A stretch of DNA of 64,000 bases from NCBI RefSeq assembly GCF_009796285.1, contig NZ_CP047020.1:1054001-1118000 (forward strand), given 5' to 3'. Positions 1 to 7,726 of this stretch are shown here, piece after piece. The position numbers were made by a program, and so were the translations under genes. The number at the start of each line of letters is the position of its first letter. Position 1 is the first letter of the stretch. The notes beneath the pieces were generated by a model. It was given only the letters and a program-made list of their open reading frames with translations, did not search any database and was not told the DNA's origin. The DNA comes from Streptomyces broussonetiae. Lineage in GTDB: Bacteria > Actinomycetota > Actinomycetes > Streptomycetales > Streptomycetaceae.

Positions 1-84
1 CGGCGCCTTCGCGAGGTCGGCCGCCGCGATGCCCGCGTTGGCGAGGACGGCAGCGCAGGTGAGGGTCACATAGGCGATGTCCAT
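1..84 (-). CDS. DoxX-like small membrane protein, N-terminal fragment (cut by window edge)
   Basis: Only the first 28 codons are visible, starting at an ATG and beginning MDIAYVTLTC followed by a hydrophobic segment ending near AAADLAKAP. This resembles the start of actinobacterial DoxX-family four-helix membrane proteins. It is divergent from the LysR gene 61 bp away, a typical arrangement for a LysR regulator and its target. Too little is present to be sure of the family. Confidence 0.5.
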   Translation of the reverse strand, partial: MDIAYVTLTCAAVLANAGIAAADLAKAP

Positions 85-145
85 GGGTCCACCCTCGCCA
101 CAAGGTCCATGTGCCGTCCAATACCAGCGTCTATAACCTGTGGGA

Positions 146-1042
146 ATGGATGTCGACACGCGTCTGCTGCGTTCGTTCCTGGCTGTCGCCGAGGAGGGCA
201 GTCTCACCCGTGCCGCCGAGCGCGTGTTCGTGTCCCAGCCGGCCCTGACCAAGCAGATCCGGCAGTTGGAGACCCAGCTCGCCGTTCGGCTCTTCGACCG
301 TTCGCGCGCCGGGATGGCACTGACCGACGCGGGGCGGGAACTGGCTCGCCGGGCCCCGGAGTTGCTTGCCCGCTGGGACGACGCCCAGCGGGCCACGAAG
401 GCCGCCGGCCGACGGGCCGCACGCGTGTTGCGCGTGGGGTTCGTGGCGAGCGCGGCCAACGAGGCGACACAGGACATCGCCGCCGAGTTCGCCCGACGGC
501 GGCCCGGCCGGCGCGCCGAACTCCGGCAGGCGTCCTGGTCGAACCCGAGCGCGGGCCTGGCCGACGGCGAGGTCGACGCGGCGCTGCTCCGGCTGCCGTT
601 CCCGGGCCAGGGCGCACTGCGCGTGGAGGTGCTGTTCAGCGAGGCCCGCTGGGTGGCGCTGCCGAGCGGGCATCCGCTCGCGGGGCGCGACGCGATCGCC
701 TTCCGTGAGCTGTGGGACGAGCCGTTCGTCGCCGCGCCGGAGCAGACCGGGGCCTGGCGGGAGCACTGGCTGGCCGCCGACGAGCGCGAGGGCCGCCCGG
801 TCCGCGTCGGCGCCGTCACCGAGCAGCCCGACGACTGGCTGAACGCCATCGCCAGCGGCTACGGCATCGCCCTCGCACCCATGTCCGCCGCGCGGTTCTA
901 CGCCCGCCCCGGCGTGGTCTACCGGCCGGTCACGGGGGTGAGTCCGACCCGGGTGGGCGTGGCCTGGGCGCCGGCCGACGACCACAATCCCGTCGTACGG
1001 GACTTCGTGCGCTGCTGCCTCGAGCTGGCACGGTCCGGGTGA
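146..1042 (+). CDS. LysR-family transcriptional regulator
   Basis: This is a 298-residue LysR-type regulator with the family's usual length. The N-terminal winged helix-turn-helix (about residues 2-60) has the classic pattern LRSFLAVAEEGSLTRAAERV, then SQPALTKQIRQLE. The rest is a periplasmic-binding-protein-like effector domain. I chose the ATG at 146. A GTG two codons upstream (140) would add only two residues, and neither has a strong ribosome-binding site. It faces the DoxX-like gene across 61 bp, so that gene is its most likely target (inference). The effector is unknown. Confidence 0.9.
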   Translation: MDVDTRLLRSFLAVAEEGSLTRAAERVFVSQPALTKQIRQLETQLAVRLFDRSRAGMALTDAGRELARRAPELLARWDDAQRATKAAGRRAARVLRVGFVASAANEATQDIAAEFARRRPGRRAELRQASWSNPSAGLADGEVDAALLRLPFPGQGALRVEVLFSEARWVALPSGHPLAGRDAIAFRELWDEPFVAAPEQTGAWREHWLAADEREGRPVRVGAVTEQPDDWLNAIASGYGIALAPMSAARFYARPGVVYRPVTGVSPTRVGVAWAPADDHNPVVRDFVRCCLELARSG

Positions 1043-1060
1043 CCGGGCCGGGGTCCGGCG

Positions 1061-1264
1061 TCAGCGCTTCCTGCCGTTCTCCCCCAGCTTCTCCACCAGG
1101 TCCTGCGCCTTGTCGACGGCCGTGTCGATCTTGTCGCTGTGCTTGCCCCCGGTCCGGTCGTCGACGAAGTCGCCGGCCTTCTCCAGGCCGTCGGCGATCG
1201 CGTCGCCGTGCGCCTCTGCGACGTCCTCGGCCTTGTCCTTGAGGTTCTTCAGAGCGTCGAACAT
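1061..1264 (-). CDS. MT0933-like antitoxin family small protein
   Basis: The product is a 67-residue hydrophilic, Lys/Asp-rich alpha-helical protein (start MFDALKNLKDKAEDVAEAHG, end ENGRKR). It matches the pattern of the actinobacterial MT0933-like antitoxin family. A longer frame exists upstream, but the ATG at 1264 has a good purine-rich site (GGAGAGAGG) and gives the usual family length. No toxin partner is adjacent: the neighbours are a convergent LysR gene and a xylanase gene. An antitoxin role is therefore only a family label; these proteins are often annotated as stress-related and CsbD-like. Confidence 0.7.
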   Translation of the reverse strand: MFDALKNLKDKAEDVAEAHGDAIADGLEKAGDFVDDRTGGKHSDKIDTAVDKAQDLVEKLGENGRKR

Positions 1265-1471
1265 GTACGGTTCCTCTCTCCTTCGGGTGCCGGGGCCCAC
1301 CGGGACCATGATTCCACCGGGGCGGGGGCGGGCAAGGCGGCCGTGGGTGGCTTTCGAAGCACCGGGGGCGGCGCGTGCGAAGCACCCGGGACGACGGGGA
1401 CGCGGGCGGGATCGCTGCTGGGGTGCCGGCGAACCGGCCCGGCGGACGTTACGTGCGCCGCGGTGCGGCCC

Positions 1472-2143
1472 TCATGACGTCACCGTGATGCTGGAGTTGC
1501 CGCTGCTCTGGTATCCCTCGGTCGCGAGGATCATGTAGTAGCTGAAGCTGCCGAGGGTCATCCCGGCGCGGGCCCAGGCGTCGAAGTGGTTGCCGGTGGT
1601 GATGGTGCCGCCCGTCCGCTTCGACTGCCGCACGCTCCAGTACTGGTTGAAGGTCCTGGTGCCCTCGACGGACGGTGCGTTGTACCGCGTCGTCTCGTAG
1701 ATGTCGTACGTACCGCCGTCGCTGGTGACGCTGCCCTTGTACGTGCCCGTGGGCCGGTAGGTGCCCCAGTTGTCGACGATGTAGTACTCGACGAGCGGGT
1801 TCGACGTCCAGCCGTACAGGGACAGGTAGCCGTTGCCGGACGGGGTGAAGCTGCCCGAATAGGTCACGTTCCTGCGGGCGCCGGTGCTCCATCCCTTGCC
1901 GGCGACGAAGTTACCGGTGTTGCTCCAGCTGGTGCTGTAGCTGCCGCCGGAGCCGAGCGTCATGGACACGGTGCCCTGCGCGTCGGTCCAGAACGAGTAG
2001 TAGTAGCCGTTGTCGGTGCCGGTCTGGTTCGTGGTGACGACCGTGGCGGCGCGCGCGGTGCCGGGCAGGGCCAGCCCGGCCGCGGCGCCCAGCAGCAGGG
2101 CACCGGCGCTCCGGCGGCTCAGGACAGGGTCGAGCGCGTTCAT
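1472..2143 (-). CDS. Secreted endo-1,4-beta-xylanase, GH11
   Basis: The 223-residue precursor hydrolyses internal beta-1,4 bonds of xylan outside the cell. Residues 1-32 look like a Tat signal ([12 protein letters not shown]...) with likely cleavage after TARA. The mature part is a single GH11 jelly-roll domain rich in aromatic, Ser and Thr residues. The catalytic pair is visible: nucleophile Glu119 in [10 protein letters not shown] and acid/base Glu209 in ATEGYQSSG. There is no linker or carbohydrate-binding module, so it resembles the small XlnC type rather than XlnB (my comparison). The ATG at 2143 is preceded by an AGGAGG-like site. Its upstream region carries three CGAA-N3-TTCG boxes, pointing to substrate-responsive repression. 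Confidence 0.93.
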   Translation of the reverse strand: MNALDPVLSRRSAGALLLGAAAGLALPGTARAATVVTTNQTGTDNGYYYSFWTDAQGTVSMTLGSGGSYSTSWSNTGNFVAGKGWSTGARRNVTYSGSFTPSGNGYLSLYGWTSNPLVEYYIVDNWGTYRPTGTYKGSVTSDGGTYDIYETTRYNAPSVEGTRTFNQYWSVRQSKRTGGTITTGNHFDAWARAGMTLGSFSYYMILATEGYQSSGNSSITVTS

Positions 2144-2230
2144 GTCGTGCCTCCTCCTTGTGTGGCTGGTGGGGTGCGGCTCGGTGGGGAGTCTCGGTCC
2201 GCTCCTGTGCACTGTCAACGGTTTCGGTAC

Positions 2231-2377
2231 ATGTTTCGAAACATTCGCATTCACTTCTGGACGAGATGATCTCAGTATCTCCAAGTGAAAGCACACATGC
2301 TCACGAGCCTCGAACTGTGAATGCGAATTTTTCGAGCCTGAAGATCGGAATTCTCCAACGACGCTTCGAATGTTTCG
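2231..2377. promoter_or_regulatory. Three xylanase-type operator boxes in the GH11/nitroreductase divergent region
   Basis: The 320 bp between the xylanase start (2143) and the nitroreductase start (2464) holds three copies of the 11-mer pattern CGAA-N3-TTCG: CGAAACATTCG (2237-2247), CGAATTTTTCG (2324-2334) and CGAATGTTTCG (2367-2377). The first lies inside a perfect 14-bp palindrome, ATGTTTCGAAACAT (2231-2244). Similar inverted repeats have been described upstream of Streptomyces xylanase genes. The binding protein is not in this window. The region is AT-richer than its surroundings. Confidence 0.7.
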
Positions 2378-2463
2378 ACTGCGGGTGAGACCCGTCCGGT
2401 CACATCCGCGGGCCCGCGTCCGTCAGTACGGCGGAAGGCGGAACCGACCGGGAGGTCATCGGG

Positions 2464-3252
2464 GTGGATGTGTACGAGGCGGTGGCGAGCCGGCGAGCGG
2501 TGCGGGCCTTCAGGGACGATGCGGTCCCGCGCGCGGTGCTGGAACGGGTCCTGACCGCCGCCGCGCGCACGCCCTCCGGCGGCAACCTCCAGCCGTGGCA
2601 CACCTATGTGCTCACCGGTGCCCCGCTGGCCGAACTGAAGAAGCGCACCGCCGAGCGTGCCGCGGCAGGAGATCCCGGGGACGAGCCCGAGTACCGGATG
2701 TATCCGCCGGAGCCCAAGTCCCCGTACCGGCAGCGCCGTTCGGCGGCGGCAGCCCGGCGTTTCGAGGCGCTCGGGATCCGTCGCGAGGACGTGGCGGCCC
2801 GCCGGGCGGCCGTCGCCGCGAACTGGCGGTGTTTCGGCGCCCCTTGCCTGCTGCTGTGCTACATCGACCGCGCCATGGGCTCGGCACAGTGGTCGGATCT
2901 CGGCATGTATCTGCAGACGGTGATGCTGCTGCTGCGCGCCGAGGGACTGCACAGCTGCGCGCAGATGGCCTGGTCGGTGTACCACCGCTCGGTCGCCGAG
3001 GTCGTGTCGCCGGCGGCGGACCTGCTCCTGTTCGCGGGTCTGTCGATCGGCTTCGAGGATCCGTCGGAGCCGTTCACCCGGACCGGCCGTGCTCCGCTCG
3101 CGCAGACCGTCACGTTCCTGGACGACGACGCGCCCTCCTCGCCCGCCCGCCGGGCGGGCGGGCTCCCAGGTGTGCGCGGGCGCGTTGTACGAGCCCCTTC
3201 CACGCCGGGCGCTTACGGTTCTCTCAATGTGACCGGCCGTCAGCAGTGGTGA
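2464..3252 (+). CDS. Nitroreductase-family FMN oxidoreductase
   Basis: The 262-residue protein has the nitroreductase fold: the FMN-binding SRRAVRAF segment near residues 9-16, TPSGGNLQPWH near residue 40, and the C-terminal SWSVYHRSVAEV/LLLFAGLSIGF part. Such enzymes use NAD(P)H to reduce nitro groups, quinones or enones. The physiological substrate cannot be told from sequence. The GTG start has GGAGGT seven bases upstream. The C-terminal 40 residues after the flavin domain are low-complexity. It is divergent from the xylanase gene and shares its regulatory region, but a functional link is not obvious. The AI-2E-type gene starts 20 bp downstream. Confidence 0.88.
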   Translation: MDVYEAVASRRAVRAFRDDAVPRAVLERVLTAAARTPSGGNLQPWHTYVLTGAPLAELKKRTAERAAAGDPGDEPEYRMYPPEPKSPYRQRRSAAAARRFEALGIRREDVAARRAAVAANWRCFGAPCLLLCYIDRAMGSAQWSDLGMYLQTVMLLLRAEGLHSCAQMAWSVYHRSVAEVVSPAADLLLFAGLSIGFEDPSEPFTRTGRAPLAQTVTFLDDDAPSSPARRAGGLPGVRGRVVRAPSTPGAYGSLNVTGRQQW

Positions 3253-3271
3253 CGGAGAGGAGCCGTAAGCG

Positions 3272-4441
3272 GTGGTGGGCGATGCGCGTCGGCGTGCGAC
3301 GGGGCCGGGCGGACGGCGCCGGACGGGGGGTGTGCCGGGCAGCCGGCCGGCGTACTCCGTGCGGCTGCCGGCCGCCGCGCGCCCCAGCCCGGCGCCGGTG
3401 GCCGAGCGGACGGTGCCGTGGCTGCGGATCGCGGCGGCCTACGCCTGGCGGCTCATCCTCGTCGGCATCGTCGTCTACGGGGTCTTCAGCGTCCTCGGCA
3501 GTTTCCAGCTCATCGCCGTGGCCCTGTTCCTGGCGCTGATCATGACCGCCGTGCTGGGTCCACCGACGGACCTGCTGGACCGGTTCCTGCCACGGCCGCT
3601 GTGCGTCGCCATCGCCCTGGTGGGCAGTGCTCTGCTCCTGCTGACGCTGCTCGCCCTGGTGGGCAATGCGGTGGCGGGCGAGTCGGGCCGGCTGGCGGGT
3701 GAGTTCCGGGGTGGTGTGCACCGGATCGAGCAGTGGTTGCAGCGGCCGCCGTTCCGGCTGAGTCCCGGCCGGCTCTCCGACCTGCAGGGCCAGGTGACGC
3801 ACTACATCTCGGCGCACCGTTCGAGCCTGCTCAGCAACGCCGTGAGCGGACTGAGCCGGGCGATCGAGGTGGTGACCGGGGGTGCGCTCGCCCTGTTCGC
3901 GTCGGTGTTCTTCATCCACTCCGGCGAGCGCCTGTGGGGCTGGATGCGCGACGAGCTGCTGCCGAGCGGCGCCCGCCCGGCCTGGGACCGGGCGGGGCGT
4001 GTGGCCTGGCGGGCGTTCGCCGGGTACACGCGGGGCATCATCATCGTGGCCGCCACCAACGCCGTGCTCGTCGGGATCGCACTGCTCGCCCTGCGGGTGC
4101 CGCTGGCGCTGCCGCTGGCGCTGCTGGAGTTCTTCGCCGCGTTCGTACCGCTGGTGGGCTCGCCGGTGGCGCTCGGTGTCGCCACGATCGTCGCGCTGGC
4201 CGGGCGTGGACCGCTGACGGCCGTGGCCGTGCTGGTGCTGATCGTGGTGATCGGCCAGCTGGAAGGCCATGTGCTGCATCCGCTGGTGATGAGCTGGGCG
4301 GTCCGGCTGCACCCGCTCGTCGTCGCCGTGTCGGTCATCGCCGGGACCATCATCGCGGGGGTGATCGGGGCCATCGTGGCGGTCCCGCTGGTCTCGGTCG
4401 TCTGGGCGGTGCTCCGTGCGCTGCGCACGGTGCCACAGTGA
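3272..4441 (+). CDS. AI-2E family (PerM-like) membrane permease
   Basis: The 389-residue integral membrane protein begins with a 45-residue basic, Pro-rich cytoplasmic tail. It then has two N-terminal helices, a helix-pair region around a soluble loop (HRIEQWLQRPPFRL...), and a C-terminal bundle containing PLALLEFFAAFVPLVGSPVA and GQLEGHVLHPLVM, signatures of the AI-2E/PerM exporter family. Real substrates in this family vary (ions, small metabolites), so autoinducer transport should not be assumed. The GTG start has a GGAGAGGAG site. It probably follows the nitroreductase gene in one transcript. Confidence 0.88.
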   Translation: MVGDARRRATGPGGRRRTGGVPGSRPAYSVRLPAAARPSPAPVAERTVPWLRIAAAYAWRLILVGIVVYGVFSVLGSFQLIAVALFLALIMTAVLGPPTDLLDRFLPRPLCVAIALVGSALLLLTLLALVGNAVAGESGRLAGEFRGGVHRIEQWLQRPPFRLSPGRLSDLQGQVTHYISAHRSSLLSNAVSGLSRAIEVVTGGALALFASVFFIHSGERLWGWMRDELLPSGARPAWDRAGRVAWRAFAGYTRGIIIVAATNAVLVGIALLALRVPLALPLALLEFFAAFVPLVGSPVALGVATIVALAGRGPLTAVAVLVLIVVIGQLEGHVLHPLVMSWAVRLHPLVVAVSVIAGTIIAGVIGAIVAVPLVSVVWAVLRALRTVPQ

Positions 4442-4651
4442 GCCGTCCACCCCAACTCGCCTACGGTACAAGCGACTTACTCTGACATCCGAACAGGGGA
4501 TCAGTTGTTCCCTGGAACAGGTGATCGTCGCTCAGGAGACCGTTGGGGTGGCAGCGACGGGACCATACTTACGGTGTGCGCACGACGGGCTGCAGACCGT
4601 GGTCGACGCACAGGTCCCACTCACAGTTGCATCGCAAGGAGCAGTACGACC

Positions 4652-4711
4652 ATGAACCTTCTCACCGACATCCTCGCCGGGCTCATCCACTTCGTCGGGT
4701 GGCTGGTCTGA
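4652..4711 (+). CDS. Nineteen-residue hydrophobic micro-protein
   Basis: This very short gene encodes MNLLTDILAGLIHFVGWLV, a single amphipathic or membrane helix. Three things support it: an AAGGAG site eight bases before the ATG, a strong hairpin terminator 24 bp after the stop, and no larger frame explaining that terminator. The 210 bp upstream holds a possible leader. A weak TTGGGG-17 bp-TACTTA promoter may lie at 4543-4571. I believe similar tiny proteins occur in other Streptomyces genomes but cannot name a family. Function unknown; a small membrane or regulatory peptide is a guess. Confidence 0.6.
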   Translation: MNLLTDILAGLIHFVGWLV

Positions 4712-4734
4712 CCGAGCAGGGCGTGTGAAGCAGC

Positions 4735-4771
4735 GCGGCGCCGTCTCCTCGTCCCAAGGAGGCGGCGCCGC
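4735..4771 (+). terminator. Hairpin terminator after the micro-protein gene
   Basis: Fifteen-base arms at 4735-4749 and 4757-4771 (GCGGCGCCGTCTCCT with AGGAGGCGGCGCCGC) pair completely in RNA with one G-U, around a 7-nt loop. No T-run follows, as is common in Streptomyces. Confidence 0.8.
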
Positions 4772-5594
4772 CGTCGTGTCCCCGCCGGGCGCAGCGCCTC
4801 GGCCACGGCCGTCCGGCAGTCCCTGCCCGACCGAACGCCTGCGCCCACCCCCACGCAAGAGCGCTGCGGCCAACTCGGCGATCACGTCGGCACGTTCGGC
4901 GGACGGGGGCGGCCAACGCCGGGCTGGCCGGTCGGATACCCCATGCCGGCGGCGAGGACGGCGGCAGCCGCGACGGACAGGCCGACGACCACGGCGACCA
5001 GCCGGTCGCGCTCCCGGAACAGCGCCGCGACACACACCACCGCACCGGTACCACAGTCGAGCAACCAGCTAGGCCGGGGGGCGGTCGGCGACAGCATCGG
5101 CGGGCCGCCGCGCCGGCCGACGCGGACCCTGCCGCCGCGCGCGACGCTGCCCGCCGTGCGCCCGCCCACCGGCATCACCGTGCCCACGCCGGTCCCTTCG
5201 GCCCCGGGCCGGGCGGCCGTGCCGGTCGCGGACGGCATCCGGGACGCGGACCTCGTCGTATCGGCCGACGGCGTGGCAGCCTGCAGAACGTACCGGTACC
5301 CCGGGCCGCCCCGGCCCGGTCCACGCCGGATCGACGATCCTTCGGGCCGTCGCCGACCGACCCCTGCGTCCAGACACCGGCTTCGAGCCGGACCGGGGCG
5401 GGATCGCCGAGTTCGGGGGCGCGCCGCCCTGGCCCACCTCGACACCGAGCCGCCGGCCGTCGCCGACCGCGACCGGGTCGGAGACGCTGCCGCTCGCGCG
5501 CTGCTGGGCGGCACGACCGCCGATGTTTCCGAACGTTTCTCCCAGGCCTCCCCTGCCGAACTGCCGCCCGCCGACATGCCCGTGCTGGTGGAGC
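4772..5594. other. 823-bp gap with no supported intact gene; possible minus-strand membrane-protein remnant
   Basis: No reading frame here has a credible start, coding pattern and family match together. The best candidate is a short minus-strand stretch at about 4882-5095 with codon use like a gene. It encodes a hydrophobic segment (RDRLVAVVVGLSVAAAAVLA) and may be the end of a degraded membrane protein. The following minus-strand bases read ERADVIAELAAALL in another frame, as after a frameshift. The plus-strand frame in the same place is Pro/Arg-rich and looks like a shadow. Confidence 0.35.
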
Positions 5595-6098
5595 TCATAC
5601 GGCGCCGGGTTCCCGTACCCCGAACAGCGCAGGGCCGACGGTGAGGGTGCCGTCGGTGAGCGGGCGGCAGCGCACTCCCCCGCCGCCGCGCAGCGCGCGC
5701 TGTGCGCCGGGACCGAGCGTGGTGTCCATCCAGGCGCAGGGTCGAGCGGCGCTGCGCACCGCCAGTTCCACGGGGCCGGTGCCGGAGTCCAGGAAGACGG
5801 TCATGCCGATGCAGGCGTCGATGTCGACCCCGCGCAGCAGGACGTTGCGTCGGGTGCGGAGCAGGTCCGGCTCGTCCCACCCGAGGTGTGGGAGCCGTTC
5901 GACGGCCATGAGGGTCAGTGAGGCGTTGCGGTGCGCGGGGTGGTTGAAGTACCGGTCCCCGACGAGGCCCAGCCCCGCCCGCACCTCTGCCGTCGTCGCA
6001 AGGTCACCCGGCGGCAGCTCGGGCGTCCCGTCGCCGGGCCGGCCCTCGAGCCGGTGCACCGGGGAGACCAGCAGCTGAAGGATTTCGATCTCGGGCAC
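5595..6098 (-). CDS. MOSC-domain protein
   Basis: The 167-residue protein is a stand-alone MOSC (molybdenum cofactor sulfurase C-terminal) domain. Supporting segments are VSPVHRLEGRP near the start, GLVGDRYF, TLMAVERLP, RRNVLLRGVDI, and a conserved cysteine in SAARPCAWMD that could carry sulfur. MOSC proteins move sulfur to the molybdenum cofactor or act as Moco reductases in bacteria; the substrate here is unknown. The start is a GTG. It lies 31 bp downstream of the membrane-protein gene on the same strand and could share its transcript. Confidence 0.88.
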   Translation of the reverse strand: MPEIEILQLLVSPVHRLEGRPGDGTPELPPGDLATTAEVRAGLGLVGDRYFNHPAHRNASLTLMAVERLPHLGWDEPDLLRTRRNVLLRGVDIDACIGMTVFLDSGTGPVELAVRSAARPCAWMDTTLGPGAQRALRGGGGVRCRPLTDGTLTVGPALFGVREPGAV

Positions 6099-6129
6099 GC
6101 CTCGAGGTTACGGCCGCGCCCGAGTGAGG

Positions 6130-6678
6130 TCAGCCGGTGTCCGACGTCGCCTCGCGCGTCCCGGCGGCGCCCCGGAGCAGGAGCCGGCCGCTCGCCCCCG
6201 CCGCGAGCAGACCGGCCACCATGACGATCAGGCTCAGCCCGGGTCCGGAGGACCAGTGGACATGGCCGGCGCGGACGGTCAGGACGACCGTCATGGCGAG
6301 AGCCGTGCCGTGCAGGGACAGCAGGGCGGGTCGGGTGCGGTCGAGGTCGTCCTCGGCGAGGGAGCCGAGGACGCCCGCGCCGAGGGCGAGGGCCCAGACG
6401 CCGAGGGCCTGCGCGTCGGCGCGGTTGGTCTGCCAGGGCACGAAGTCGGCCCAGAATCCGGGCCGTACGAGCAGTCCGGTGCCGATGCCCAGCCAGGAGG
6501 AGCCGAGCACGGCGAGGGCGGGTTTGGCCCAGCCCGGTAGCGGAGTGGTGCGCGGGGTGGCCGGTCCGGAGCGGGTGAGGGCCTGTCCGGGCAGGCAGAT
6601 CGCCGCCGCCACGCACAGCAGGCCGAGGGTGAACAGCCAGCCGAGGCTGAAGAACACGGAGCGGAAAGCCACGGCCAC
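6130..6678 (-). CDS. Hypothetical five-helix membrane protein
   Basis: The 182-residue product has about five hydrophobic segments: SVFFSLGWLFTLGLLCVAAA, KPALAVLGSSWLGIGTGLL, GVWALALGAGVLGSL, ALAMTVVLTVRAG and SLIVMVAGLLAAG. The family is not recognised. Its GTG start at 6678 sits 20 bp from the perfect palindrome at 6698-6711, so it probably shares LacI-type control with the divergent esterase gene. Its place in that regulon is the only functional clue. Confidence 0.7.
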   Translation of the reverse strand: MAVAFRSVFFSLGWLFTLGLLCVAAAICLPGQALTRSGPATPRTTPLPGWAKPALAVLGSSWLGIGTGLLVRPGFWADFVPWQTNRADAQALGVWALALGAGVLGSLAEDDLDRTRPALLSLHGTALAMTVVLTVRAGHVHWSSGPGLSLIVMVAGLLAAGASGRLLLRGAAGTREATSDTG

Positions 6679-6697
6679 AGGGTCTCGCTCCTCGGTA

Positions 6698-6711
6698 GTT
6701 ACACGTGTAAC
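6698..6711. promoter_or_regulatory. LacI-type operator, perfect 14-bp palindrome
   Basis: GTTACACGTGTAAC is a perfect palindrome with a central CG, typical of LacI/GalR operators. It lies between the divergent membrane-protein (start 6678) and esterase (start 6748) genes. Related copies occur at 8771 and 8846, flanking the LacI-family gene. Confidence 0.8.
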
Positions 6712-6747
6712 ATCTCGCTGACCCGGCCGCCGACGGAAGGCCCCGCC

Positions 6748-7683
6748 ATGACTTCAGCCGCCCCCACCCAGCTCGACACGGGCTGGCCACCGCCCCCGTT
6801 CCGCGCTCCCAGCCCCGCCGTGACCGGCACCGACGGCGTGCGCCACTTCGACGGCCTGACCTACGCCACCTCGCCCGGTTACCGGCCGCGCCTGCTGGAC
6901 GTCCACGTACCGCCCGCCGAAGGCCCCGTACCGGCCGTCGTCTGGATCCACGGCGGCGGCTGGCTCGAGGGCGACCGGCGCTGTCCCCCGCCGACGGTGC
7001 CGGTGGAACTGCTGCACGGCACCGTCCTCGACGCGGGCCTCGCCCTGATCAGCGTCGACTACCGGCACAGCCTGGAAGCCCCGTTCCCCGCCCAGTTGCA
7101 CGACGTCAAGGCCGCCATCCGGTACGTACGGCGGCACGCCGGCGAGCTGGGCGTCGACGGCGAACGGATCGGCGTCTGGGGCGAGTCGGCCGGCGGCCAT
7201 CTCGCCGCGCTGGCGGGACTGGTCCGCGCCGACGCGCACGGCGCCGGCCTCGAGGGGAACGAGGGCGTGCCGGACGAGACCAGCGCGGTAAGGGCCGTCG
7301 TCGACTGGTACGGCGTGTCCGACATCGAGACGCTCGTCGCCCACCCGCTGCCGCCCATGCCGGGCGAGCCGTCGTACCCGAACCCCATCACCACCCTGCT
7401 CGGCGGACCCGAGGAGGAGCGGCAGGAGCGGGCGCGTGCGGCTGCCCCGCTCACCTACGCCACGGGCGCCACCCCGCCACCGTTCCTGCTGATCCACGGC
7501 CGGGAGGACCAGGTGGTCCCCTACAGCCAGAGCGAGACGCTGGCCCGGGCACTCACGGACGCGGGCGGCGAGGTCACCCTGCGGCCCGTCGAAGGGGCCG
7601 ACCACATCTTCCTGGGCTCGGCCGAAGTACCCGACATCGTGGCCCACAGCGTGGCGTTCCTGCGCAGGCACCTGACCGCCTGA
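6748..7683 (+). CDS. Alpha/beta-hydrolase esterase (carbohydrate-esterase-like)
   Basis: The 311-residue protein has the HSL/acyl-esterase layout. The oxyanion-hole motif HGGGW is at residues 68-72, the nucleophile elbow GESAG places the serine at 147, Asp254 sits in GREDQVV, and His286 in GADHIF. No signal peptide is visible, so it acts in the cytoplasm. Together with a LacI repressor and an MFS permease sharing an operator motif, it may remove ester groups from an imported sugar or aglycone (inference). The start ATG is preceded by a weak GGAAGG-type site. Confidence 0.88.
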   Translation: MTSAAPTQLDTGWPPPPFRAPSPAVTGTDGVRHFDGLTYATSPGYRPRLLDVHVPPAEGPVPAVVWIHGGGWLEGDRRCPPPTVPVELLHGTVLDAGLALISVDYRHSLEAPFPAQLHDVKAAIRYVRRHAGELGVDGERIGVWGESAGGHLAALAGLVRADAHGAGLEGNEGVPDETSAVRAVVDWYGVSDIETLVAHPLPPMPGEPSYPNPITTLLGGPEEERQERARAAAPLTYATGATPPPFLLIHGREDQVVPYSQSETLARALTDAGGEVTLRPVEGADHIFLGSAEVPDIVAHSVAFLRRHLTA

Positions 7684-7726
7684 CCAGCGGCGGCCGACGG
7701 CGAGTGGCGGCGGGCCGGACCGGCCG

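Noticed and set aside
4502..4522. Possible SigR-like promoter (GGGAT ... GTT) before the micro-protein
   Set aside because: The -10 triplet does not fall at the required 18-bp spacing.
4882..5880. A 332-codon minus-strand frame overlapping the MOSC gene
   Set aside because: Its first third is out of frame with the MOSC protein, and the rest is Arg/Pro-rich; only a short hydrophobic part could be a remnant.
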